From: Melanocharis versteri | Taxonomy: Eukaryota; Chordata; Aves; Passeriformes; Melanocharitidae | Length of the DNA: 64,000 bases | Direction of reading: 5' to 3' | Assembly (NCBI GenBank): GCA_013397845.1 | Contig: VZTG01004479.1 | Location: forward strand, 3,215,826-3,279,825 | Part shown: piece after piece, positions 1-14,340 of the stretch | How the letters are laid out: every line of letters begins with the position of its first letter | How positions within the stretch are numbered: the first letter of the stretch is position 1 | Translations under genes and position numbers: made by a program | Notes under the pieces: model-generated | The model's database searches: none | Seen by the model: the letters and a program-made list of their open reading frames with translations, nothing else | What the model was told of the DNA's origin: nothing

Positions 1-3000
1 GATGTGTGCCACTTACAGGATACCTCACTGTAGAGCTATCACTGCCTACAAGAGAATCTTCACAACAATTTAATCCATAGCCATTACTGTTGTCCTCATT
101 TTATAGGACAGAAGAGATCATAAATATATAACTTGTAACTGTTGCGAAGTTCAATGTCAACATCAGAATTTAAGAGTTCTTGTCTCTGTTGACTCTGCTT
201 ACACCTCTAAACTCTGTTTACACCAGAGAGAGAAAGTTCTTTTTATTTTTTTTTACTTGAAATAACGTGTCTCTAATTATGCAAAAAAATTAATCTTTTA
301 AATAGAATTAGGCATTCCAACTAAACATTTTAAAATATGTTAATTGCAACAAGTTCTGCAACAGAAAATCTTCCATGGTTCAATGCTTTAGGGTAATTCC
401 AGGGAAAAAAAGAATCTGAACAGAAAATCTGACCTTTTACAACAGAAAAATACTTTTTTTGGGGGGAAAAAAATACAACCACAAAAAAACCCCCAACCAA
501 ACAAAAAACCAAACCCAACCCCTCCAACCATTTAAAGTGTTTTACGTTGATTCAAATAGGAAGTAAAATAAATTGGAAACTCTGACAGTTGTAAAGTGGA
601 ATTGAAGTCCTTTGGCCAGCTCTTTTTGTCTCTTGAAATCATGTAGCAAAAAATGTAGTCACCCCTGATATATGTACACATTAGTGTGGGCACTCAGTGT
701 TTGAAATACAGTGTATGGAACTGCTCACAGCACATTAAGAATGCTCAGCAATGTGCAGTTTTAGGGTTGCACTTTATGCTGTAAGACACATTGTGCTGTT
801 AGCAATCCTTTTTCTCTCACTAAGCACACATTACTTGAGTTTTCTAGTTGAGCATACTCCTGAATGACTTTTTACTTTTTTTTTTGAAGAGGGCCATAAA
901 TTGTCATCAAAGACCGGGGTCTCAAATCAGCTATTAAAGACTGTCTGCTTGTTCTCAAAATCCTATGTCATGCATACATCATTATTCTTTATAGAAAAGC
1001 AGGAATTCGGGGGATATAAAACTATGAACCCAATTAAAGAAGCATTACACGCAATTTGCATGTTGAAGGTAGTGTGGGTTTTTTTAAACAAAAAATCTGT
1101 CTTGTGAGGGTTTTATGTGGCCTTTCTTAATCTCCTTAGTTTGTTTTCAAAGATGATTGCTTTCGATCCATTTTTTCCAATCAGAAATAGTAGCTGCCTC
1201 CACTTTGCTATACGCTCTCTTTTGCTTCCTTTACAGGGGGTTGATCCACCTGTTCATTAAAAAGGGGAAAACTCAACTTTGGGGAGTGCCTGTCAAGTAG
1301 GAAAGTTGCGTAGTGATGTGACTCTGCCTTTGTGTGTGAGAGAGAAATCAATAAAAATCCACATCTGAAAAACGATTTCACTGTATGTAGCATAGAAGAA
1401 AAATCATGCTGAAGTCCTGAGCTAACTCACATAATGCTTTCAGGAATCAGAAAAATGACACTGTCAAAACACAACATTAGTTTTCAGAAGCCTCCAGGCA
1501 AAATTTTATTTATTTAAAGTTAGCTCCTATTTTAATAACAAAAAAGTGGCAGCATATTCTACATCAAAGAAAAAAACTTTTCCTAATGTTTCCATTCCTC
1601 TTGTGAAGTACTGGAGTTGAAGTAGTGGAGCGGTCTTTAAATAATTACGTGAGCGGCAGGATCTCAACCTGAGAAAGCTTTTTGTCTGCACTGGGGACTG
1701 TAGCATAAAGAGAATCACATTTGGCTTGCCTAATCTGAGCTGCAGTACGAGATACTCAGACTTTCAGTATTTAAATAGTTAGTTTTAAACAAGATCCATA
1801 ACAATGAAGATGAGTCCTGAATCAACATCTCGGTAGACTGTAGCACCTTGATCAAGGAGGAGTACAGATGAGAAGCACATTTATGGGCTACAGCTCTCTA
1901 GTCAAGACCTATTAACCACATTCCTTGTGGTAGTACCCAAGAGAAATGTCCCTTAACAGTAGGATGGCACACAGCTGGTGGCTTCTCTTGCATATTACCT
2001 TCATTTCAGGCATCCTCACCTTCAGACCCAGACCTTAGAGTAGTCAAAGCATTTACCATTTTATACCTTGTTGAACGGATGAGAGATGCATTTTAGAGTT
2101 CACTTCTGGATCTCCTTCCTGGCAACTCTGTTTATTCCTCTTTGTTCTTCATTCATTAATCTTTTATAGTTAGAACTAGTAGTAGTGAGAAGGCAGTCTA
2201 GGGTCCTTTCCTTCACAGACATCCCATAAATAAAGAATAAACCCCTTAGGTCCCTAGACCTGTTGTTTGCCTTTTTAGCTTGACTTCCCCACCAGTTCCT
2301 AGGAATGCCATTCCTTTGGCAATAACTTCTTGTCTGTGTTTCCTTTCTATTATTTCATATCCTTTAACACCTCCTGCTTTGAACCTTAGCAGATCCAGCT
2401 CTGGAACTGGGGTAATTTGGTTCAGTCACAAAAGGCTCTACATTTGCATGTATCTGGGTCTTGCTGCAGAACGCTTGGGTATGTGTGGGAGTAGGACTGA
2501 ACTTTGTCGCAACGAGATAACTCTTACATCTGAGAAATGTATTTCTTCCTTCTGGGCCCCTTGTCTTTTATAAGCAACAAAATAAATTAATGTCAAGGCA
2601 GCTACCAACAAACCTATGGGAATCAGTGAAGGGCAAGCAATGCTTGTGTGAGCCTGCACCCCTAATGCAATGGCACAACTTCTAGCTCAGACAAACAATG
2701 TCTTTCTTGTGAAGTGAGGGTATGGCAATAACGTGATTTATGAAGGATGTTATGGTAGGACAGTTCTGTCAACAGCTGCCAGTAGCAGGAGTTGCAGAAA
2801 GACAATAGAGACAGGGCACAGAAGTGAGATTTTTCACCTCTATCATGGCAAAATCTAAAGTAGAACAAGTCTTCTCATGAGTAACAGAAAGTAGTAACTC
2901 TGGCTGCCAGGTGATGTGCCTTTGAGATTGAAAACTGCTTTTCTGCCAAAGCAAATACCCCTAACTTGGGGACTGTGGAGAGTGGAGGAGCTCTTCTCCC

Positions 3001-6000
3001 AGCAGCGTAACCCGAGACCTGCCTATACTCATGCTGTGCAGGGGAGGCTCCCAGCACGTGTGTGGCTGTCCCAGTGATGGACCAAGAAAATGTTATGTGA
3101 TGGACTTGTAAAGCACTTCAGGATCATCGGGGATGAATCATGCTGTAAAATGTATCATTAATGTTACTAGATGTATTATAGACTTCTGTGATCTGAGACT
3201 GCTGCAGGCAGTGTGCTGGGAGAAAAGCTTTCCAGATTGTGCTCATGCAAATTTCTGTCTGTGATCACATTCGTTCTGGTTCCCACTACAACATTACTTT
3301 CACACTCATGTGTGCTGCTCACTCAGTCTAAACTTTTTGTTATTGCAGGTTGTATGACTACAACATAGCATCCCTTTGCCAACACCTTTACAAGGGTGAG
3401 AAAACATACAAATATGGAAATAAAGGCACAAGAAATCTAATGGATATGCTTAAACTTTCCCAGGAACGGGGTGGTGTGAACCTAACCTTTGTCTCCTGAC
3501 TTGAACATGTGCCCTAACAGGTTACTAGATCAGGGCAGCTGTCAATTTGTTCATGGTATTTAGTTCAGCTTGTCTTTTTGTTCTGAACCATTGTTTTATT
3601 CTGAACTGGGGATCTTTATAATTCAGAGAAGAATTTCTGAAAGCTGGGAAAATTAAAAGTGAAATCTGACCTATTTTGAGTACATCCTGTTGTACTGTGG
3701 CCAGAAAGGCTCATCAACTGTGTTAAATCATGCAAACAGCATTTTGAAATGATTTAGGATTGATCAGTCACAAAATAGCCATATAATAGGAGATGGAGGA
3801 TGAGCAGACATATCCAACAAATGTTTTTGAAACACTGCAAGTGAAATGGAGAGTCAAGGCAATGGCAAGGAGACCTAGGGCCAGTGACATACTCTGTGAG
3901 AAGAACCTCAGAACAACCAGACTGTTTGGGAATGTAAGGAAAAAGCAGGCAGTGCTCTAAAAAATGAGAAAAGCAGGAAATCACAGGCAAATCCTAGTCA
4001 TGAATTAATCCAACAGAAGTCAAATCCAAGAAATTGTGAGCAGTGAATCATCAGTAAAAGGGCACTTGCATGTAACATATGAGTTCAATTCACAGGTACC
4101 CAGTCTGTTTTTTAAAATTAAAATTTAAAATAGGTCAAAAATATTCAGTGTTCAGATGAAAGTTGAAAAAAAAGAAGCTTTCAAGATCTCAAGTCTGTAT
4201 TTTGAATGTTTGTCTAATACATCAACACAGGCTGGCTTGCCAGAAATATTAAAATACAAGTAAAAAGATCATAAATTAGTAAATTGTCAAGTATTCTTAA
4301 TATGTATTCTCAATGCCAGACATTTATAATAGTAAAAGCAGGTTACTTAAATAATAAGTGCCAGTAAGTACTCAGAGAGCTCAGAACAGTTTTACTTTAA
4401 TACATAGAACAAACTAGGTTTGCTTCAGGAAACCCATCCTGAAAGAAGTAACAAAGATTTAACTTGAAGACATGAAAAGTTTCTGTGTTTTAGGATTTCA
4501 GTGTTCATTTAGAGAACTATTACACCATGCAGTAGAAATCTTTTATTAAACCAATGCACTCATTTATTTGAAATAAAATTTTTATTCCATCACTGTATTT
4601 TGATAGACTAGACTCTGCACATAGACAGAAGATAATGGATTGAATAGGATGTCCTTGAAGAAGAGCTGCTTCAGATTACCTCTCTAATACTCAGGAGACA
4701 TCCTGCTTCCAGTGCTCATCAGACTTCTGAAGGCTAAGAGGAAAGATGCACCCATGCTATCTGGTGTAACAAATCAGCTCCTGAATTACCTAACTGTAAA
4801 ACTCACAGGGAAAAAAAATTAAATAATCTCTGCTTAAAATATCTCAATGTCATTTTAAAATCTATTTAGGAAGATCAGCTCTGGTGCCTTTATAGCAGCT
4901 TAGCCATGTGCATTGTAAAGGCTCACTGGTACTGTTGCCATCACTGGGTTTTGAAATGAGTACAGCACAAAGTTACTAAATCAGTTTTGGTTTTACAGAG
5001 CCATTTGGTCATACTTTCAAGCAATTAGAGAAATTGATATACAGAGACTTTTAAAAGGAGGCAGGAGACAAAATTTTATGGACACAGAGAACTATAACAA
5101 GACATAGATTACTTTTTGAAAAAAAAAAAGGAAGCAGAGATGTGCAAGACATATTCTAACACTTGTTAAGCAGAGAAACGAAAAATTAAAACTTAGGGTT
5201 ATATTTTTAAAGACATTTTTCCACCCATTACATAGCCCTTCTGTGTTCTGAGTGCTAGAATAAGCCAACTTTTTGTGTCATAATAAGCATACAAAACTTC
5301 TTCCTGCAGGCTTAGTAAAAATCAGAGAAACAGAAGAATTTGTGTGCATACAAAAACCAGTGTCTTAGCACATCTGGGAATTTATAGTCTCTAGATTAAA
5401 ACTTGCTGGGGTAATCACTCCACCAAGCTTGCAGTGAAAAAAAAAAACAAAACCCTTCATCTATAAATTTTGAGTATTGATGTCTTTCCCTCTTTTCCCT
5501 AAACCATGTGGATGTATGTGTGTGTGTGTGGATGTCTGTAACCATCTTCCCACCTCATGTCTTACGGTACCACTTTGTTACAAAGAAAGTCAAGAAGAGC
5601 TTTGCTGAAATATCTTATTCATAGTAGGACCCAGTCATTCTGATGAAAGTACGGCAGCTTAAGGCAGATAAAATGCTGCTATTTCTCTCTTTTATAAAAG
5701 TCTTAGGCCTCTCTGTGGCGCAACACTTTACTCACCCACCTTGCATATCAATGTTGCACAAATGGCCTTGTTCATACTTAAAACGGCATAGGCTGAGCTT
5801 GTAGTTTTAATCACTCACACCACTCTGAAACTGTTAGAAGCCTCTCTAGGAGAAAAAGTCAGCAAACTGTCCTTTTTTATGTATTCACAATTTAAACCTG
5901 TTGAAGTTCTATTTCTCTCTCTCAAAAAAGGAAAAGGTTTTCTTTCAGTTGAGAGAAAAAGAAAAGATCACACTGTTTTTCAGGACAATGCTTTCTGTTA

Positions 6001-9000
6001 CCATTTCTCAATGCAGCTCTACTGGGAAAAAAAGCAGGCTAGTTTGAGTCATGAATCTTGTACGAAGAATTGCACAAAAGTTGGTTTCTTTAGGAGCAAA
6101 TTTCCTGCCACCTTAAAATGTCCAGTACAGTACAAAAGCTACGATCAACGTGTTTCAGTATCTTTTTTAAACTCATGATGAAAAAAAAAAGACTGCTACA
6201 GGAGACACAGTGAAACTTTTACCATCTCTTTGGTTTCCATATGCATCAATGAAAAAATAAGCTTCATTCTTACCTCTCTGAAAGTACATCTTCTCTTACA
6301 GCCCACTGGTTCTCTGGCCCATGGGCACTCCACACTGGGAGAAATAAAACACTGGTATTTTCAGGGAGAAGTGAGAAAATGATTGAGCCTTCTAAAAGAG
6401 TAGAATTCAAGTAAACCAGGCACATCCAGGTATTAACAAGATCTTTTCTGATCGTGGGAAAGAGCAAGGATCAAATATTTTTAAGTCTAACCTAAAAATG
6501 ATCCTGAATGCTAATCAACTAATGTATTGTGCACAGATTCATCTCTTTTTCCTTAAGAAATTTAATGCAACCATTTATTTATACACTGTTACATAAAACA
6601 TTCTTTGCCTTGCCCCTTTCAAAAACATTTAAAGATCTGTGAAAAAAGTAATACTTACTAAAGAAGGTGGCAGCTCTGCTATATTACTGGAAGCATTAGT
6701 AAGGAACAATAACATTTAACAGTGTCTAATTTCAAATACTAATCAGCATAGTATGCTGGGCATGCAAAAGTTCTAACAGAGGAAGATCTTCTAATCTTTA
6801 GTCTCTTGTTTTATATTAGGTGATGCCAAGTGCATTTCTGATAGCGGGTAAGAAAATTAAACTGGAGTGCTAATTCCACCTCGTAGTCACCTCAGTGTGA
6901 ATGTCTGAGGTACCTCAGATATATGCTGGTGGAAGAGAAGGATAACTGGAGTGCTGGTCTCCTAGCTCCAGTGCTCACACTCTGGAAGAGAAGCAGTGAG
7001 AATATGTAGATGTAGAATATGGGCAAGGCAAAGGTTTGATACTCATTCTTGAAGGTTTAATTTTGTAGCCTTTGTCTGAAAGTAAGATTTTTCTGCAGTG
7101 TGTTACTGCTTCAAGCAAAGTCCCAAAAGGCTTTCTGTTCTGTACTGACCTTATGTAATGAGTAAAATATCAGTGGCAATGAAATTGACAGGAGCTTCAC
7201 CTGTGTGTCTGAGCCCGTTTTAGTGAAAGCAGTGGTAAAACTCCTGTTGATTTTCTGGAGAAAACTGAAGCCCGGGGTCTACGGTGGCTGGTAGCTACCT
7301 GAATGTTGTTAGCTCTTTAATTAGAGCTGTCTACCAGATGTAAAACACAAAAATACCCCTGGCTTAGAACGCAGGATGGCAAATCCTACTGTCTGGCCAT
7401 CATTTCCATTATTTGTTTCAGTAACATGTGCATCCTAAATACTACTCTGAATATTTCTTCCCAGCTGCTAGAAAACGGTTAAAAATCTGGCTACAAATAA
7501 CGTTTTTGTGAGTTGGCCTGAAGTGAGTAAATTCAACATAGAATTGAAAGGAATCCAGTCCTTAAAACAGTATTGGAGGTAATATTCTAGTTTCACTTCC
7601 ATCAAAATGATCTAAAGTAATAATTGATGCATTGTAACCAGACCTAAATATATCAAACAAAAAACCAATGTGATCAGACCAACTGCATCTCCCAAAAGTC
7701 ACCTTCTATAACCTGCAGACATCTAAAAATAAGTCAGAAAAAAGTACATTATTTTTAAAAGAAACCTTTATTCTTCATACAAACCTGACTCTGTCATATA
7801 TCATGAGGCATCATTAACAAGCTAATATGACTTTGCTTAAATCAAAGAGTATTGCTTCATGAAAGTATTCAACAAAATTAGTATCAACTCTTTTCTTTGT
7901 TCTCTCCTGGATGGAATGTATGTGTGTTTTGATATCAGCTCATCTCCTATAAACTACTAGCTTAGCCAGCATGTTACATGAATAACATCTTTGCCAGGTA
8001 AATCCACCACAGGTACTAAAATCAGAGCTGGGGTCTTCTCTTCCAAATATTTTTCAAGGTATTCTTGCAGTCCTAAAATAGAAACAAAACAATTAATGAG
8101 TCCTCTTTGTCTTATTGTGTCCTGTCTCTTACAAATGATTTCTAAATACTTCTCTGAGAGTTATTGTGGAGTAGCAATTAACAAAAGGAAGTGAAATGCA
8201 ACTCTTTAAGTTTTCACTTTATATAGAAGGAAAATGTCCCACCTCCTTTTTGACTGATTTGAGATTAACTTTAGATGTCGCCCAATTGCAGAATTCAGCA
8301 AAACAGTTAAATGTATATTTGTCAACCGTGAGTGAGTGAGTGAGTGAGTGGTCTGTTGATTACAGACACAGAGAACTGAACTAGAGCAGGTAATACAAAT
8401 AACAAAAGGCCAGTTGAAATTCAGTTTTTGTCATTTTTGATATTTGGATGATCAGCACATAGTTGTCTGTAAATGAAACTCTTCTCTCAAGTCCCATTGT
8501 GCTGCATCAATCAAAAGAGAAGTTAAAGTGGGCCATTTTAAAAAACTTTATGAACTTGATTTTAATTTGTAATCAGTGGGTGCATGCCATCTTGAAGACA
8601 TAATGGAGGAAGTCCAGGAATGGCAACGTATATGACTGAATATCTGGAATTACAATAAGTTTCAAACTGCTAAAACTACAGAATCTGGCTATGAGATGCT
8701 TTAAAGGGACTGGTGTGTGTGGAAGAAGTTTGCAAATTTAAAAGTCCATTATGGGAGCAGAATTAATAATTGAGAAGATCTAATTAAAATACAGAAGAAA
8801 AGTAAAGAATGAAAAATTTAAACTTGGCATCATGACATTTTTGGTCATGCTCAGCCTCAGTGAACATGCTAGAAATCAAGCCACACAGAATCCTAAAGAA
8901 AACTACCAAAAACCTGCTGAATGACCCACAAAAGACAGTTTCCTAATGATAAGGTATAGCCTGCATAGGTTCTTGTTTCAATAACTTATTTCTGTCAGCA

Positions 9001-10394
9001 GCTTCTGGGATTATGGCAATTCTTTATAACACTAAGCAATCTTGGCTAGAAAGGGTGTAAAGAGGGCAGAACTTGCAGACTGTCAGAGCTTTTTTTTTTT
9101 TTGGCGTCACTGCCTGTGAAACTGCGAATAGGCAGTTCAGTCAAAGTGTTACCTCATCCAGGATAAAACAGGAATTTTGCAATTGTATTCACTGAAGCCA
9201 AAACTCCTCTCCTTTTATCTGGCAGCAGTAGCATAAATTAATGTAATAATGGCAATGCTGCCTACAAAATATTGCAAAGACAGTACCAGTCTTCTGAAAT
9301 TCTGCTGGCTTCCTTCTGTATTAGCATCATTGACATTGAGGGTGAAGACAGACAAGGGTGAGCCAGAGATCAACAGTCACCTCAAAGGTCAAAGGACTTC
9401 TTCATCTGGTGTGTAAAAAGTAACTCATTCTCTGTATTACAGATATTCAGCAGTGACCTGCTAATTAACTATCAACTAGCACTTTTCTTGTAAAATTTGA
9501 CTTCAGAAAACTTTATGGCTATGCTGACTCGGAAGGCATTAAGTGGAAGGCGTAAAGGCAAGCCACCTCAAAATCACTGATTCCACTCTATATTAAAATT
9601 ACATTGCCTTTTTTTCATCAATTAAAATTGTGAAAATACAATTTTAGATTTCAGTGTTTTTTCACAGGCTTAAAAGCTGCGAATCAGTGCTCAAAGCTAC
9701 CAAAACAAGTCCAGGTATTCCTTTTAAAGGGAGAATGTGAAAGTGCGCCTATCTGGAAATACAACTCCACTCTTTTGTGGGTTTGAGGTAGCCAAAATAG
9801 CCATAAATATTTACATTTGAACATGCCCTAGTGGACTTGCTTGCCAACCAGGAAGAGCCACCTTTCCTAAAGACCAGTGCCTTTTCTATTGCCAGTGCCT
9901 ACATGCATAAATGAAATGTGGATAAAAACCTGGGACATATGCCTCTAAGTATTTTACTGTATTTACAAATCAATTAGTTTGATATCAAAGCAGTGAAACT
10001 TAGATGTGCATCTTTATACATTTAAAAATTGTGGATAAAATTTGCTCATGCAAACTTCCCCTGAAAAGTAGAGACTGGGTCTTCTAAAACAGTAAAATTG
10101 TACTCTAAGGTCTCACAGAAGACAATGCACAATTAGTAAATCTGTGGCAACCTATGCAATTATAGCAAAATAAAAAAATTGACAGCTATGTATTTTACCT
10201 GCTCTAATAAGTTACTCTAAATATTCAAATACTAATTGTATATTTTTAATGATAGGAAATTAGTAAAGATACTATTTATATTTTTGGTGCCTTTACACCA
10301 ATGCATGCAGCATGGTGTGAACAGGAAGAGCTGGAAGACAACCATGCTGCCTGAAATCTATGTCCTCGTTGCCATTAAAACACAGCTCAAAGTG
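1..10394. other. Non-coding stretch, no gene seen
   Basis: AT-rich unique sequence. Short frames (the longest, 99 codons, at 5879-6178 plus and 97 codons at 2280-2573 plus) have no recognisable domain or supporting splice sites. It holds a short (TG)n at 5517-5530, the TGAG repeat, and poly-T runs near 9091. If the DPH6 reading is right, it lies at or beyond the 3' side of that gene. Confidence 0.7.
8328..8350. repeat. (TGAG)n microsatellite
   Basis: About five and a half tetranucleotide units, uninterrupted. Confidence 0.9.
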
Positions 10395-11201
10395 GGTCCA
10401 TGGGATTCTCATGAGGTTTAACAAGACCAAGTGCTGGTGCTGCACCTGGATTGGGGCAATCCCTGGTATCAGCACAGGCTGGGGATGAACAGATGGAGAG
10501 CAGCCCTGCCCAGAAGGACTTGGGGGTGCTGCTGGGTGAGAGGCTGGACATGAGCCAGCCATGGGCACTCCCAGCCCAGAGAGCCAAACGTGTCCTGGGC
10601 TGCATCCAAAGCAGTGTGGGCAGCAGGGAGAGGGAGGGGATTCTGCCCCTCTGCTCTGCTCTGCTGAGACCCCACCTGCAGTGCTGCATCCAGCTCTGGG
10701 GTCCCAGCACACGAAGGACATGGACCTGCTGGAGTGAGTCCAGAAGAGAGTCACCAAGATGATCAGAGGGATGGAGAACCTCTCCTACAAGGAAAGGCTG
10801 AGAAAATTTGGTTTGTTCACCCTGAAAAAGAGAAGGCTTCAGTGTCACCTTATTGTGGCCTTCCAGTACCTAAAGCTACCCTACCAGAAAGATGGAGAGG
10901 GACTTTTTCCAAGGGCATGTAGTGTTAGGGCAAGGGGGAATGGCTTCAAACTGAAAAAGAGTAGGCTTAGGCTAGGTATTAGAAAGAAATTCTTTAATGT
11001 GACTGTGGTGAGGCACTGGAACAGGTCGCCCAGAGAAACTGTGGATGCCCCAGCCCTGGAAGTGTTCCCGGCCAGGTTGCATGGAGGTCAGAGCAATCTG
11101 GTCTTGTGAAACGTGTCCCTCCCCAAGATGGGGGGTTTGAAACTGGATGATCTTTAAGGTCCCTTCCAGCCAAAACCCTCCTATGAATTTATGATTGTGA
11201 G
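10395..11201 (+). mobile_element. CR1 LINE fragment, sense to plus strand, with 3' end
   Basis: About 800 bp of a 5'-truncated CR1. It carries the end of the reverse-transcriptase ORF, now frameshifted: frames 10451-10762 and 10759-11109 hold AQKDLGVLLGERLDMSQPWA, then YKERLRKFGLFTLKKRRLQ, then FFNVTVVRHWNRSPRETVD, all typical of the CR1 C-terminus. The 3' untranslated part follows (GGTTTGAAACTGGATGATCT then TTTAAGGTCCCTTCCAGCC) and it ends in a degenerate version of the CR1 terminal octamer repeat near 11185-11201. The exact 5' boundary is uncertain by tens of bases. This is the best-preserved CR1 here, and the only young-type one on the plus strand. Confidence 0.93.
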
Positions 11202-13849
11202 TACATGAAATTTGCTCTAAGCAGGTGAAATTCATCCTGCAAGATGGATGTCCCTGCTCCCAAATGAAGCACAGAAGTACAGAGAGCAGGTTCCATATGA
11301 AGTGTCTTCCTGCACTCCTATTTTTTTTTTTTTTTACCTGGGTACAGCTGAGGAATATGGACATAAATAAAACTTAAAAATGAACAAAATTTATTAAGTG
11401 TCTTCTGGCATTACCATCTATTTCTGCCATTCCTTTGTGAAGACAGGATACTGAAATCAATAATTTGATGATCTCTCATGCTGACTTAGCAGCCCTTCCA
11501 TATAACTTGGCACAAACTAAGAGTGTAAGCTATTGTTTTAAAGGTGCTTTTCACACTAGGAAGAAAAAAAAGCCAAATAGGAGAGCTCCTAAATCTGAGA
11601 GCTCCTAAAGGGTCATTCCAAAAGATTAGGAGGTGATTTTTACATCTTTGCTGTCATTGGCCTCAGCGGGATTTTGGCAGTATCAGGTGAGGCCACAGAA
11701 TCCACATACATTTTCAAAATCAGGTCCCTGTTATTGTTGCCATACTCTTGCTTCAGTGTGTATCTGCAAGGGAGTAGTAATCTAATAGCTCATATGAAAA
11801 AGGAAAATGGTAGCAAAAAGGAAAATGGTAGCAAAAAGGAAGATCACATTTAGCCCAGTACATAAAAAATCACTTTCATATTACAACTACTATCTTTCCC
11901 TCACTTTTTAACCAAAAGATATTGTCACATTGCTTAGAGCAGGTTTTTAAATCCCTGAGCTAATAAAGCTCCATTGCTTCTGCTGCAGAGATCTGACATG
12001 CAGCATGTACTTTGAAAAGATGCATCACAGGGGATCAGGTTCCTAACAGTTGACTAAGAGTTCCTGTCCCAAAAGATCTGCCCCTGGTGTGCAGAACACT
12101 TAACCCTTCGACCAGTACCAACATGACTATTCACAAATTATTGATGTCCCTAAATCCCTGGCAGATTGCAGACAGTTCTTGTCTCCCTTGAAGCCAAAGC
12201 ATATGGTCACTAATGAGATGGATTAAAAATACATACACACATTCAGGGCTTTGCCACGTGAATGTAAAGCCACAGAAATGTTAGAAGGTGATTGAACTGG
12301 ACTGAACACTGCTAAATACATGATTAGCTTGTTATGGATCATTTCCATTGATCTATATACAGTTTCACAGCATAGTTTAATTAAAGCTGTCTGGAACAAG
12401 CCTCTGCCTTAAATGATCAGGCACTGCAATGCAAAGGTGAAACATGAGGAACTGGAGATGCCCCTCCCTTTCTTAAACATCCAGCTGACTGTCTCTGGTG
12501 TACAACCACAGCAGGAATAGAAACTGTGCTTTACAATATTGTCTGTTTTTACAGTCCAGGGTTTTTCCCATAATTTTCTTAATATAAAATGATGTAGTGG
12601 AATATAAGATTTGGAAAAAAAACCCTTCACAGTTTGCTTGCTTCTTTGCAATTAATACCTTTCTATCCAAAATAAAATCAATCCCAGTAAACAAGAATAT
12701 ACTGTTGGAATATAAAAGGGAGTCACTTGGCAAAATATGATTTTGTGCTGATTTTTTTTTGCTGCAGCTGCGAAGATTTTAAATGACAATATGGATATTT
12801 TTCACAGTCTAATATTTGGCTTTTCGTGTGGTGCCTTATGCTTTTTGTTACTATTCTTGATGACATCATTTCACATTGGTCATTGTACTTTTAAGGGACT
12901 GGTTTTTCAAAACTGATGTAAGCTCCTTCATGGAATACTGATGATGCACTTCAGTAACTCTGGCCTAGGATATTTATCTGAATACAAGTTAAGCAGTTGC
13001 TTTGAATTGCAGAGGAAGTCTGTTATAGCCATGATATATGAGACAAATGACCAGTAGGAGTTTGGATAAGGCTGTGAAACCACTTTAAACCTGTGATTTC
13101 CTAAGGCAGTCCTTGGAACTGTGACTATAAAACAACTTGTGTTCTTTGCTACATAACTTTCAAAACATAATCTGTGTGGTTGAGATTTTTTTAAACTGTG
13201 TCTAGATTTCTCTCCCTTCTTTCAATGTCAACAATTGATGAATGAGCTTTCCTGTTGAATGGTAAATACACAATAACATTTGTTAACAAAAAAAGTAACT
13301 GGTGTAGTTTAGACTTCAAAAAAACCCCCAAATTTACTGTTTCAGGCCTATTTGTAAGTATACATACCCCAAAATTAAAAAAAAAAAAGAAATTACAGAG
13401 GGAATTGTACTTGTGTTTGGAACTCAAGTCATATGCCTGGTCAGTTGCCAAAGCAGCCAGATCTGCACATCTGTATATGCAAACAATTCTTTCATAAAAA
13501 CCTATCTCCAAGAATTCCTCACATTTCATTTTGGTTTCTCCTGCAATTTATGGACCCTTCTATACTGACAGACTTCTTTCTTCTCACACTTAACTAGTTT
13601 TAGTTGTAACAATGAAAATACCTTCCTCAAGTAACCACGTAACAGATGAAAATACAACCTGTACTGAAAGCACTAAGGCCAATGTTAGCCATCCTCTTTC
13701 AGCTTGTTCCTAATACCAGAGAACCATTTTAGGTGATTGCAACCTCTTCTTGAAGGATATGGTTATTAGGATGCAGACTGATAGGACTCTGTCACTTTGC
13801 ACATAAAAGCAGGGCAACACTTCACCCAGCAGAGCATTTACCAAGAGAA
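11202..13849. other. Non-coding stretch between two CR1 copies
   Basis: Nothing recognisable except the 18-bp duplication at 11803 and A/T runs. The frames at 12409-12733 and 13191-13529 are short and unsupported. Confidence 0.7.
11803..11838. repeat. 18-bp tandem duplication
   Basis: GAAAATGGTAGCAAAAAG twice in a row, identical. Confidence 0.92.
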
Positions 13850-14340
13850 ATCATGGAATCATAAAATAGTTTGAGTTAGAAGGGACCTTTAAAGGTCATC
13901 TAGTCCACCCCCCTGCAATAAGCAGAGCCATCTTCAACCAGACCAGGTGGTTCAGAGCCCCATTCAACCTGACCTTCAAAGTTTCCAGGGATGAGGCATC
14001 TACCACCTCTCTGGGCAACCTGTTCCAGTGTCTCACTGCCCTCTTTGTAAAAAACTTCTTCCTTGTATCTAGTCTGAATATACCCTCTTTTAGTTTAGAA
14101 CCACTACCCCTTGTCCTATCACTACAATCCCTATTAAAAAGTCTCTCCCATCTTTCTAATAAGCTTCCTGTACATACTGAAAGGCCAATGAACAGTCTCC
14201 CAAGAGCCTTCTCCAAGCTAAATAACCCCAACTATCTCAGTCTTCCCTCACTGGAGAGAGATGTTCCACTCCTCTTACCATTTTTGTGGCTCTCCTATGG
14301 ACTTGCTTCAAAAGGTTCATGTCTTTTTCATGCCAAGAGA
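13850..14340 (-). mobile_element. CR1 LINE fragment (3' part)
   Basis: On the plus strand it opens with the reversed CR1 3' end (ATGGAATCATAAAATAGTTT, then GAGTTAGAAGGGACCTTTAA) and continues into the end of the ORF. The minus-strand frame 13896-14231 contains FFTKRAVRHWNRLPREVVDA and RLNGALNHLVWLKMA, a recognisable CR1 reverse-transcriptase C-terminus. The frame is short and 5'-truncated, so it is not a functional element. Confidence 0.93.

Noticed and set aside
5879..6178. 99-codon plus-strand frame
   Set aside because: Within the range expected by chance; no domain, no splice or promoter support.
10293..10848. Minus-strand frames of 150 codons over the plus-strand CR1
   Set aside because: They are shadows of the CR1 reverse-transcriptase end on the other strand.
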